Source: Candidatus Angelobacter sp. Gp1-AA117 (lineage in GTDB: Bacteria; Acidobacteriota; Terriglobia; Terriglobales; Acidobacteriaceae). Taken from it: 64,000 nt of DNA. Numbering within the stretch: the stretch's first letter is position 1; each line of letters starts with the position of its first letter. The stretch spans positions 1 to 64,000 of the forward strand of contig QHVI01000019.1 of assembly GCA_003223515.1 (NCBI GenBank). The letters are read 5' to 3'. This document shows, one piece after another, positions 1 to 6,698 of this stretch. The position numbers and the translations under genes were made by a program. The notes under the pieces were generated by a model. It searched no databases and was not told where the DNA came from. It was given only the letters and a program-made list of their open reading frames with translations.

Positions 1-391
1 AGGGCACGCCTACCTGGCGGGCCAGCAGCACGTGCTCGCGGGTCTGCGGCATGGGGCCGTCCGTGGCCGCCACCACCAGGATGGCGCCATCCATCTGCGC
101 CGCTCCGGTGATCATGTTCTTGATGTAGTCGGCGTGGCCGGGGCAATCTACGTGTGCGTAGTGCCGGTTAGGGGTCTCATATTCCACGTGCGCGGTGGCA
201 ATGGTAATGCCGCGCTCCCGCTCTTCCGGCGCGTTGTCAATCGAATCGAACGAGCGGAACTTGATCTTGGGGTTGTGCTTGCTCAACACCTTGGTGATGG
301 CCGCCGTAAGGGTGGTCTTGCCGTGGTCAATGTGACCAATCGTGCCCACGTTCACGTGCGGCTTGCTGCGATCAAATTTTTCCTTTGCCAT
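1..391 (-). CDS. tuf: Elongation factor Tu, N-terminal part (cut by the window edge)
   Basis: The product is the translation GTPase that delivers aminoacyl-tRNA to the ribosome. The minus strand from the ATG at 391 reads [20 protein letters not shown] and continues without a stop to base 1, so only about 130 N-terminal residues are present. The GTPase signatures are visible: G1 GHIDHGKTT, the switch-I region [13 protein letters not shown], and G3 DCPGH. A GGAGAA ribosome-binding site lies just before the start. The ORF track misses the gene because its stop lies outside the window. Upstream are tRNA-Gly, tRNA-Tyr and two tRNA-Thr genes on the same strand, the classic thrU-tyrU-glyT-thrT-tufB type of arrangement. 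Confidence 0.98.
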   Translation of the reverse strand, partial: MAKEKFDRSKPHVNVGTIGHIDHGKTTLTAAITKVLSKHNPKIKFRSFDSIDNAPEERERGITIATAHVEYETPNRHYAHVDCPGHADYIKNMITGAAQMDGAILVVAATDGPMPQTREHVLLARQVGVP

Positions 392-433
392 TGCTTCTCC
401 TCAAGTACCCTGAAGGGCCAACTCCAGCGGTGC

Positions 434-775
434 TCAGTAATACCGATAAATCTTCTGATACTTTGCCCGGAGCGCCGGGCCGGCCTGCTCGATCCGCTCC
501 AGGTAAAACTCGCGAATCAGCGCCTGGTCAGATAAAGCGAGCGAATCATAAAGCTGCCGTCCTGACCTCCCTGCCATATCCAGCAGCGGGTCGGCTTGCT
601 CAAGAAGCCTCTCATCCAGCACCTTTTCAAACTGGCGGATGTGAACGTCTGCGCTCTGCAGCTTCTTGAAATACTTTTCTACCGCTCCCGGAGCAAAAAC
701 CCGCTCAATCGCCGCTCTCAAGTGCTCAAATTCTTCGGTCTTCTGTACCGGTATCTGGGCCTGTTGATACGCCAT
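434..775 (-). CDS. Small hypothetical protein between tRNA-Gly and tuf
   Basis: This is a soluble protein of about 113 residues, rich in charged helices, with no signal peptide or membrane segment and no motif I recognise. The ORF track starts at a TTG (787). The ATG at 775 (MAYQQAQ) is the more usual codon, but neither has a convincing ribosome-binding site. The gene is only about 40 bp upstream of tuf on the same strand and probably shares its transcript. Its position inside the tRNA-tuf block and its sensible amino-acid composition argue that it is real. The function is unknown. Confidence 0.6.
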   Translation of the reverse strand: MAYQQAQIPVQKTEEFEHLRAAIERVFAPGAVEKYFKKLQSADVHIRQFEKVLDERLLEQADPLLDMAGRSGRQLYDSLALSDQALIREFYLERIEQAGPALRAKYQKIYRYY

Positions 776-817
776 TTCTGAACTCAACCTCTGAATGCGA
801 TCTCTTTGACTGAACTC

Positions 818-892
818 TGGAGCGGGAGACGGGAATCGAACCCGCGACCAACAGCTTGGAAGGCTGTGACTCTACCACTGAGTTACTCCCGC
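818..892 (-). tRNA. tRNA-Gly (anticodon TCC)
   Basis: The minus strand folds as a complete cloverleaf. The acceptor pairs GCGGGAG with CTCCCGC, the D-arm contains CTCAGTGGTAGAG, the anticodon loop CTTCCAA carries TCC, and the T-loop is GTTCGAATC. The 3' CCA is encoded. It is the last tRNA before tuf. Confidence 0.97.
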
Positions 893-906
893 CCGCTTTC
901 AATCTG

Positions 907-957
907 AGGCTGTGACTCTAGTCAAGGCTAAAGCCCTGACCTGCCATTACTCCCGCC
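907..957 (-). pseudogene. Broken 5' fragment of tRNA-Gly with a palindromic insert in the D-loop
   Basis: Immediately upstream of the intact tRNA-Gly, the stretch repeats its 5' half. GGCTGTGACTCTA and TTACTCCCGCC (plus strand) match the functional gene exactly. The 8-nt D-loop segment between them is replaced by about 26 nt that contain the imperfect hairpin GTCAAGGCT-aa-AGCCCTGAC. The anticodon loop, T-arm and 3' acceptor are absent, so it cannot be a functional tRNA. Confidence 0.75.
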
Positions 958-967
958 AACCACAATT

Positions 968-1062
968 GGTAATTGAGTAATTTGGTAAATGGGTAATTGA
1001 ACTGCGCGTTATTCCGCCCGCCGTTTTAATTTACCAATTACCAAATTACCCACTTACTCAAT
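968..1062. repeat. Inverted-repeat element of the GGTAATTTGGTAAATGGG family (copy 1)
   Basis: Two AT-rich arms of about 32 bp (968-999 and 1031-1062) are near-perfect reverse complements, built on TTACCAAATTACCCA, and separated by about 31 bp. The right arm overlaps the end of the 68-residue membrane ORF and supplies its stop codon. Related elements lie at 7545-7635 and 59233-59682. Confidence 0.85.
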
Positions 1063-1260
1063 CTTTTCCCTGATCTTCTCGGCTTTCCAGTGCAGCACTG
1101 TTCTGACTGCGAAAAACGCTACCACCGCCAGCGTCAAGGCCCTGATGCCGATCTTGCCGCCGGCAATGCTGATTGGAACATCGTCCATAGTGGTCCAGAT
1201 CAGCAGCCCTAAAAGGACATAAACCACGAGCGCAATCAACAGCTTCTTATGTTTTTCCAT
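1054..1260 (-). CDS. Small two-helix membrane protein (hypothetical)
   Basis: The product has 68 residues: a lysine-rich start (MEKHKK), a first hydrophobic helix at about residues 7-24, a polar turn, a second helix at about 41-58, and a basic amphipathic tail. It starts only 15 nt after the encoded 3' end of tRNA-Tyr and is probably carried on the tRNA transcript. Its last codons lie inside a dispersed inverted repeat, so the C-terminus may be repeat-derived. No family was recognised. Confidence 0.55.
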   Translation of the reverse strand: MEKHKKLLIALVVYVLLGLLIWTTMDDVPISIAGGKIGIRALTLAVVAFFAVRTVLHWKAEKIREKIE

Positions 1261-1275
1261 CTGCGCTCAAAATCC

Positions 1276-1363
1276 TGGTGCACAGGGGAGGATTCGAACC
1301 TCCGTAGCTCCGAAGAGCGGCAGATTTACAGTCTGCTACCATTAACCACTCGGTCACCTGTGC
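1276..1363 (-). tRNA. tRNA-Tyr (anticodon GTA)
   Basis: The minus strand is a class-II tRNA with a long variable arm (CGCTCTTCGGAGC region). The acceptor pairs GCACAGG with CCTGTGC, the anticodon loop CTGTAAA carries GTA, the T-loop is GTTCGAATC, and CCA is encoded. It lies between tRNA-Thr and tRNA-Gly, as in other tuf clusters. Confidence 0.96.
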
Positions 1364-1429
1364 ATTTTCATTTCAAGGGCCCGGCGCTTACTTCCGCCCT
1401 CAACCGAGCTACAGCAACCTGGCAAATTC

Positions 1430-1550
1430 TGGAGCTGATAACCGGGACGGGAAAAACATGAACCGGTGACCCCCTTTATTTTCACCGCGACGACGCTACG
1501 CTGTCGCGATACTTACCAAGGGAGTGCTCTACCAACTGAGCTACATCAGC
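1430..1550 (-). pseudogene. Disrupted tRNA-Thr(GGT) copy with two insertions
   Basis: This is a near-full copy of the neighbouring tRNA-Thr(GGT). Both acceptor halves, the D-arm and the anticodon TTACCAAGGGAG are recognisable. About 10 nt are inserted in the T-arm. A GC-rich insert of about 36 nt, containing CGCGAC...GTCGCG complementary ends, interrupts the anticodon stem and variable region. The result cannot form a normal cloverleaf. Confidence 0.8.
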
Positions 1551-1567
1551 CCTGTGTATTTAAATTC

Positions 1568-1643
<76 letters not shown>

Positions 1644-1669
1644 TCAAAACTTTCAACTACGCTACGGCG

Positions 1670-1739
1670 CTCCCTTACCAAGGGAGTGCTCTTTATTTCG
1701 GGCTTCCGCTGCGCTCCGCCGCAACTGAGCTACATCAGC
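1670..1739 (-). pseudogene. 5' fragment of tRNA-Thr(GGT) with a 30-nt D-loop insert
   Basis: The fragment keeps the anticodon arm (TCCCTTACCAAGGGA), the D-stem and the 5' acceptor (AACTGAGCTACATCAGC). The D-loop is interrupted by about 30 nt of GC-rich sequence (TTCCGCTGCGCTCCG core). The T-arm and 3' acceptor are missing. It sits about 27 bp upstream of the intact gene in the direction of transcription. Confidence 0.78.
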
Positions 1740-1937
1740 CCTTTAAATCAAAGCCGGCCGAAAAAGGAGAATTGCGCCGCTTATAAGCGGGCTGCAAACG
1801 CGCAAAACATACTTCCGCACAGACGCCAGTTACCTTACGGAGAAGTCTTCGTGGATTGCGTTCCGGTGGAAAGTCTTCGTGCGCAGTATCTGCCAATCCT
1901 GAGACGCGCCAGCTACACGTTCCAGGCTCCCCTTATC

Positions 1938-2013
1938 TGGAGCTGGCGAAGGGATTTGAACCCCCGACCCTCTGATTACAAATCAGATGCTCTACCAACT
2001 GAGCTACGCCAGC
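1938..2013 (-). tRNA. tRNA-Thr (anticodon TGT)
   Basis: The minus strand gives an intact cloverleaf. The acceptor pairs GCTGGCG with CGCCAGC, the anticodon loop TTTGTAA carries TGT, the T-loop is GTTCAAATC, and CCA is encoded. It is the first tRNA of the cluster that leads to tuf. The 200 bp on either side hold no convincing gene. Confidence 0.96.
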
Positions 2014-2561
2014 AAACTACTTTTCCCGACACTACGGGGCAAAGATAATAAGTTAGCACAGCGGCATTCCACGTGCAACAGCAACACTGGTACAGGGCAA
2101 TCGCATTTGAAAACAGAGTTGACGGGGACAACCGCTCTTCGACCTAAATGCAATTGATTTTGATTACCAATCCTCCCGAAACGCCGTCAGGATGAACCAA
2201 TCGAGTAATCTCTATCGTGCCAAATGTCTTGTCGCACCGCTGATCCATGGCCGTTCCATGCCTATGGCGCAGGACGGATGGCTCCACTGGCTCTGAAATT
2301 CCAAATGCGATTGCCCTGAAACACTGGTAACTGTTTAGGGGGCGTACCGGCTGTCCTGCTTCCCTGACTATTGTATCAATTTCCGCCCTTTCAGGCAGGC
2401 GAAAGCCGGCATAACCGCATTGGATTAAAGGGTACCTCTGGGCTGAAGCACTGCTCAAAGCCTTTTGGCCGAGATTCAGATGAGTCCCAAATTGAAGGTG
2501 GAATAGTAAAAAGAAGCATCAGCGGGCCGCCGAACAGAAACCCGCAAGCCTCGATGCAGGA
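2014..2561. other. Intergenic stretch without a supported gene
   Basis: The only long frame, 2144-2458 on the minus strand (104 codons), has no ribosome-binding site and looks low-complexity in translation, with no family resemblance. This stretch should contain the promoter of the tRNA-tuf transcript close to 2014, but I could not pick clear -35/-10 boxes. Confidence 0.4.
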
Positions 2562-2792
2562 CTACGCTATGCCATCCAGCAATGCCGAGATGCTTATTTC
2601 CAGCTTGGTGGTGATCGTTAAGAGAGTGGCAAAGGTAACGTTGCACTCGCCGCGTTCCACTTCGCCCATGTGGCTGCGGTTAATCCCACAACTGTCCGCG
2701 AAGGCCTCCTGGGAATATCCTTTCTTCGAGCGCAAATCCCGTATCCGTGCCCCAATCGCAATAAGCTGTTTTTCCATGTGTCCGATTGTCAT
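2562..2792 (-). CDS. XRE-family HTH transcriptional regulator (Cro/C1 type)
   Basis: The product is a small DNA-binding protein of about 76 residues made almost entirely of one helix-turn-helix domain. It contains RIRDLRSKKGYSQEAFA, then the recognition-helix region CGINRSHMGEVERGE and the stabilising helices TLLTITTKLEISISALLDGIA. The ORF-track start at 2825 would run into the intergenic operators, so the ATG at 2792 (or 2777) is preferred. It is divergent from a paralogous XRE gene at 2909 that also ends in ALLxGIA. Such stand-alone XRE proteins usually autoregulate. The target beyond this pair is unknown. Confidence 0.85.
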   Translation of the reverse strand: MTIGHMEKQLIAIGARIRDLRSKKGYSQEAFADSCGINRSHMGEVERGECNVTFATLLTITTKLEISISALLDGIA

Positions 2793-2813
2793 ACCATGAC
2801 CGCCCATAACGCC

Positions 2814-2850
2814 ACTGGTTATCACCAGTCTTGCTATAACTTGTTATAAT
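2814..2850. promoter_or_regulatory. Shared operator region of the divergent XRE pair
   Basis: Two palindromes lie side by side between the divergent regulators: ACTGGT-tatc-ACCAGT (2814-2829) and the perfect TATAAC-tt-GTTATA (2835-2848). The second overlaps a TATAAT box (2845-2850) suited to the plus-strand gene. The position and symmetry fit binding of dimeric XRE repressors. Which protein binds which site cannot be told from sequence. Confidence 0.6.
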
Positions 2851-2908
2851 AGGTGCGCCTTCCGAATTCCGGCGGATTCTTTCTTCGGAGGGCGGCACAG
2901 GAGCATCC

Positions 2909-3145
2909 ATGAGAAAGCTGGATCCAGGTGTGGAGTTGGCCCATAAAGCCCTTGGACAACGCATCAAGAGATTGCGTCAGAAAAAAGGCCTGTCTCAGGA
3001 GGCGTTTGCCGCGAAGTGTGGCATTGGCACACGCTACGTGGCCAAGATCGAGATGGGCGAAACTACACTTCCGTTTTCAGTACTCACCCAGATTGCTGAA
3101 GGACTCGACACAACCCTCTTCGCCCTGTTAAAGGGTATTGCCTGA
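2909..3145 (+). CDS. XRE-family HTH transcriptional regulator (paralogue of the divergent neighbour)
   Basis: The product has 78 residues, with a single HTH domain: RIKRLRQKKGLSQEAFAAKC, then GIGTRYVAKIEMGE and SVLTQIAEGLDTTLFALLKGIA. It shares the SQEAFA core and the C-terminal ALLxGIA with the gene at 2562-2792, so the two are duplicates now transcribed divergently. A GGAGG-containing stretch lies about 20 bp before the ATG. It is likely an autoregulated repressor or a heterologous partner of its twin. No restriction-modification or toxin gene is adjacent. Confidence 0.87.
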   Translation: MRKLDPGVELAHKALGQRIKRLRQKKGLSQEAFAAKCGIGTRYVAKIEMGETTLPFSVLTQIAEGLDTTLFALLKGIA

Positions 3146-3819
3146 AGACTAATCAAGGCCCGCTGGCATGGGATTCGGTGGGCCTTGATTACTTCGTTGA
3201 GACCGAGCACATTGCAATTTCCTTCTTTCCTCCCGGTATTCCTCCGACCCATTGTCCGATTTCGGATCACCCCGGCTGTTCTGTCAGGGATAGAGTAAAC
3301 AGGCCTGACAGGGATTTGGCGAAAAAGTCCAATAAACATGCGGGTTGTCAGGGCGTCAGGCTGTCAGGGCTAATTTTTCGTTCCGGCAGCAACGAGCAAC
3401 AAAAACATGCAGGCAGGCAGACGGATGTCCTGAGCCAAAGCGGATTCCGGTCATAAGCTTGAGTCATGGTGTCGTCGGTACGCATGGTGTTTTCGGCACG
3501 CACCCTGGCCATATAAATTAGTAATATAATAAAAATATTACAATGTCAAGGCCAATTAAGAATTCGGGGGTGGATTCGGATCTTTCACCGGCAGTGATTC
3601 GCGGCACGTGGACGAAGCGGACGGTGATTTGCTCATCAACATTCGGAAAGGTTGCGCGTGTTTGTCCCCTAGAGGCTGCATCGTCACGCCGCCTGCACTT
3701 CGGTCTACGACCAGCCAGTTGCCATTGGCGAAAGGGTGATCTGGGATCCCAGACTGCTGGTTCACCCGGGTGGTAAATCAATCATTGCAGTTTGTCCCGG
3801 CCCTGAGTAGCCTCAGTCC
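3146..3819. other. Intergenic stretch, possibly with a decayed ORF
   Basis: This stretch holds several short GTCAGGG-containing direct repeats (3283-3375) and a perfect AT-rich palindrome GTAATAT-aataaaa-ATATTAC at 3521-3541. Two overlapping minus-strand frames (3518-3781 and 3556-3765) give partly protein-like but mutually frame-shifted translations. They may be a decayed gene. I do not call either as functional. Confidence 0.35.
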
Positions 3820-4572
3820 ATGATCTTTGGACGCATTTTATTTACACTGCTTCTCATCGTGGATGGTACAGCCTGGGCCGGAGACTGCAAGCAGCCATTG
3901 GATAAAAACACTCTCAACAGCATCGGGTTAGGACACACAACCGATGTGCAACTCAAGCCCGGTGACACATACCAGTTCACTCTGGCCATTTTGAGTACTT
4001 ACGCGCCTTCTCAGCCTGTAAATGCTTGTGCCACCTGGAAGGTAGAGCCGACAGGAAAGGGCGCTTCCATTTCAGACAATGGGCTGCTGAAAATCGATCC
4101 CGCGACAACGCCGGATTCCCGCTTCGTTGTGACCGCAGATATTGAGAAAGGCCGCACGCAGCGTACCATACCGGTAGTCGTCTATACCGATAAGACGCAC
4201 CCGCTGGTTGGGTTCTGGAGGCAAACAGGCTTTCAATGCAAGCCCGTTGGCGGCACGAATATGCCCGTAACGGGGACCATCGAGGAACTGGAATTTCGCG
4301 CCAGCGGCTGGTTCTCGGTAACCTGGACGCCATTCGAGGTATACAAAGATTATTGGGGAACGTATAAGATCGATCCGGCCAGCAACAGCTTTTCATTGAA
4401 GATTGAAAGAGGTAATTACGTGCCGCAAGTTTTCCATGGCGATGGCACGTACAAGCTGACCAATCCATCTACCCTGGAATTCCAGGATATTTTTCTGGGA
4501 GTGGAACATAAGGCAGATAACCAGCAAGTGCAGGTTCCAGCCGGATGCGTTTATACCTTTAAACGCATGTAG
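3820..4572 (+). CDS. Secreted hypothetical protein with an Ig-like domain
   Basis: The product has 250 residues. It has a hydrophobic signal peptide (about residues 5-20, ending in TAWAG) and then a mature protein with four cysteines. Residues 40-125 look like a bacterial Ig-like or cadherin-like beta-sandwich, with the phrase ISDNGLLKI typical of 'attribute versus variable' Ig repeats in Acidobacteria. The second half (HPLVGFWRQTGFQC onward) resembles a lipocalin-like beta domain, GFWR...YKDYWGTYKID. It is probably periplasmic or exported. The function is unknown. No operon partner is evident. Confidence 0.8.
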   Translation: MIFGRILFTLLLIVDGTAWAGDCKQPLDKNTLNSIGLGHTTDVQLKPGDTYQFTLAILSTYAPSQPVNACATWKVEPTGKGASISDNGLLKIDPATTPDSRFVVTADIEKGRTQRTIPVVVYTDKTHPLVGFWRQTGFQCKPVGGTNMPVTGTIEELEFRASGWFSVTWTPFEVYKDYWGTYKIDPASNSFSLKIERGNYVPQVFHGDGTYKLTNPSTLEFQDIFLGVEHKADNQQVQVPAGCVYTFKRM

Positions 4573-4668
4573 CAGCTACAGACGAATTCCTGCAGCAGCA
4601 GTTCTGCCTGCGAATGCAGGCTGCATCTAAGACAACAGCACAGCAAATGGGGGTTGTTCCACACTGCT

Positions 4669-5949
4669 ATGGAGTGTTCCACCGGCTTTGTTGTCTTTGC
4701 ATGGATGGTGATTGGCTGGGAGGCGTTCCTGCTGCTGATGGCCTTATTTGAGCCGGCACTCAGGTACAAAATTGCTCAGTTTGAATCCCCTGCACTCGAT
4801 TCAGAGGCGTTCCTGCGCACCATCGAGGCCCTTACTGACGCCCAGGTGAATCATGCCAGCCTGCTGACTGTCCATACCAATGGAGAGCACTTTTACGAAG
4901 CTGAACTCGAAGCCATTGGTAAAGCCCGCCGCAGCATTAATCTTGAAGCCTACATCTTTCAAAAGGGTGAGGTCACACGCAGGTTTGTCAGCGCGCTGGC
5001 AGAACGCGCGCGTGCCGGAGTGCGGGTGAACGTGGTGCTGGACGCCATCGGGAGCCTCTCCACGACGAAAAGCCACCTGAAAGAATTGCTCGAGGCTGGC
5101 GGCAGGGTTCAGTTCTATCATCCATTGAGCTGGCGCAGTGCTGCGCGCATCAACAACCGTTCCCACCGGGAGTTGCTGGTCATCGATGGTGAAACCGGAT
5201 TCATCGGGGGCGCCGGATTCGCCGACCACTGGCTGCATTCGAAGAAGAAGCGGAAACGGTGGCGTGACACCATGATCCAGGTAGAAGGCGAAGTGGTATG
5301 CAACCTCCAGGCTACTTTCGCCGAAAACTGGCTGGAATCGAGCGGAGAAGTGATCTTCGGTGAGGAGTATTTCCCGTTCTGCGAGAACAAAGGCCAAAGC
5401 AAAGCCATGGTGATCAACAGCGCGCCTTCAGTTGGGGGCTCAACCCGCGCGCGAATTCTGTTTCAGGCCATGGTTTCCGCCGCAGAAAAATGTATCTACA
5501 TCACCAGCCCTTATTTTTTGCCTGATTCGAGCCTTGTTAAGGAGTTGGTTCGGGCAGTGCAGCGCGGCGTAGAACTAAAAATCATTGTTCCGGGCAAGAA
5601 GAGCGATCACGCCTTGACTCGCAGTTCGAGCCGCAGGCTCTATGGAGAACTGCTCAAGGCCGGCGCTCAAATCCACGAATACCAGCCCAGCATGATTCAC
5701 GCGAAAATTCTCATCGTGGATGACTTGTGGAGCATAGCCGGCTCTACTAACTTCGATAACCGCTCCTTTGGCCTGAATGATGAAGTAAATGTTGCTGCGC
5801 GTGATCCTGAGCTTGCTGCGAGATTGACGCAGGATTTTGCTGCTGATCTGGCTGAGAGCAAACAAATGAGTCTTGAGTCATGGAGACATCGCTCTATTCT
5901 CGAACGATTGAATGAAGTTTTAGGCTGGGCCCTGGAGCGGCAGCAATGA
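4669..5949 (+). CDS. Phospholipase D-fold protein, cardiolipin-synthase-like
   Basis: This PLD-superfamily enzyme of about 426 residues has two catalytic halves, most like bacterial cardiolipin synthases that condense phospholipids in the inner membrane. An N-terminal hydrophobic helix (GFVVFAWMVIGWEAFLLLMA) anchors it. The second motif is a full HKD, IHAKILIVDD...GSTNFDNRS. The first reads SHRELLVIDGETGFIGG, with glutamate where the lysine of HxKxxxxD is expected. The ORF-track start is a TTG (4654). ATG 4669 is preferred. It may be a cardiolipin synthase, a phosphatidyltransferase or another PLD-type transferase. Confidence 0.85.
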   Translation: MECSTGFVVFAWMVIGWEAFLLLMALFEPALRYKIAQFESPALDSEAFLRTIEALTDAQVNHASLLTVHTNGEHFYEAELEAIGKARRSINLEAYIFQKGEVTRRFVSALAERARAGVRVNVVLDAIGSLSTTKSHLKELLEAGGRVQFYHPLSWRSAARINNRSHRELLVIDGETGFIGGAGFADHWLHSKKKRKRWRDTMIQVEGEVVCNLQATFAENWLESSGEVIFGEEYFPFCENKGQSKAMVINSAPSVGGSTRARILFQAMVSAAEKCIYITSPYFLPDSSLVKELVRAVQRGVELKIIVPGKKSDHALTRSSSRRLYGELLKAGAQIHEYQPSMIHAKILIVDDLWSIAGSTNFDNRSFGLNDEVNVAARDPELAARLTQDFAADLAESKQMSLESWRHRSILERLNEVLGWALERQQ

Positions 5950-6339
5950 ATATTCAAAGGGCAGGGAGTCACGGCGTCATGTCGCTAAACCTAAAACGGA
6001 AATATCCAATAAATAGAATTTATCGCTCTAATCCTTCTAATGTTGGCTTGGAGATTTAATTTGTTAATCATTCAGGCGGTATTTCTTTATAAATAGACAT
6101 GGCGGAATGTCGCTACTCTGGAGAGGCGCAGCAGGATGCAATAGCTCTGCAAGCACCGCTATCCTTACATTCAGTGCTGGCTGGACTATAACAAAAATGT
6201 AAAAGTTTCTGTGAACTATATTTTCAGGTATAGTTTCATTCCCTACTATTCACTATAGTTGTTCATTTCAGGATAGTTACTAATCTAGATAATTGCAGAA
6301 TTATAAGAGAGCCTGTTAGGATGGCTGCGAAGGAGCCCT
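5950..6339. other. AT-rich intergenic region upstream of the small basic protein
   Basis: No gene is supported here. The region is markedly more AT-rich than its surroundings and carries the TATAGTT-type repeats listed separately (6214-6260), so it most likely holds the control region of the gene at 6340. Confidence 0.5.
6214..6260. promoter_or_regulatory. Candidate operator: AACTATA-N8-TATAGTT plus an extra half site
   Basis: AACTATA (6214-6220) and TATAGTT (6229-6235) form a 7-bp inverted repeat with an 8-bp spacer. A further palindromic ACTATAGT follows at 6252-6259. All lie 80-130 bp upstream of the ATG at 6340. This layout is typical of a dimeric repressor or activator site. The binding protein is unknown. 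Confidence 0.45.
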
Positions 6340-6576
6340 ATGGATACACATTCAATATTATCAGAACTCAGAGCGGAAAGGGACCGGTTAGACCAGGCCA
6401 TTACTGCTCTAGAGGGAGGAAACGGGAGAAGACGTGGCCGCAAGCCAGGTCCTGTGCCCGGGAACGGAAGGCGTGGAAGGCGTGGCCGTCGTCGTTTGAG
6501 CGCTGCCGCCAAGAAGCGCATTTCTGACATGATGAAGTTGAGGTGGGCGGAACGCAAGAAGGCCGCCAAGAAGTAA
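6340..6576 (+). CDS. Small basic protein with AT-hook-like motifs
   Basis: The product has 78 residues and is very basic. Residues 5-25 form an amphipathic, coiled-coil-like helix (SELRAERDRLDQAITALE). The middle is arginine and glycine rich with GRRRGRKPGP, resembling the GRP core of AT-hooks. The C-terminus has LSAAAKKRISDMMKLRWAER, which looks like a short DNA-contacting helix. Proteins of this layout are common small chromatin-like or regulatory proteins in Acidobacteria. The exact role is unknown. It has its own AT-rich control region and is followed by a strong terminator, so it is monocistronic. Confidence 0.8.
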   Translation: MDTHSILSELRAERDRLDQAITALEGGNGRRRGRKPGPVPGNGRRGRRGRRRLSAAAKKRISDMMKLRWAERKKAAKK

Positions 6577-6599
6577 GGGTCGTTAGGCCAGGTATAAAC

Positions 6600-6634
6600 A
6601 AAAGCGCCGAACTCGGCCAGAGTTCGGCGCTTTT
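6600..6634 (+). terminator. Strong intrinsic terminator
   Basis: A perfect 15-bp stem, AAAAGCGCCGAACTC / GAGTTCGGCGCTTTT, with a 5-nt loop ends in TTTT. It lies 24 bp after the stop of the small basic protein. Its A/T flanks would let it work in both directions. Confidence 0.9.
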
Positions 6635-6698
6635 GCTTTCTGTGATAAACGTGAGCACTCAATCAGAACTTCATTCCTCTCGTATATAGTGTAGGGCT

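Noticed and set aside
2144-2458. 104-codon minus-strand ORF
   Set aside because: No ribosome-binding site, arbitrary-looking composition and overlap with another frame of similar length; not supported as a gene.
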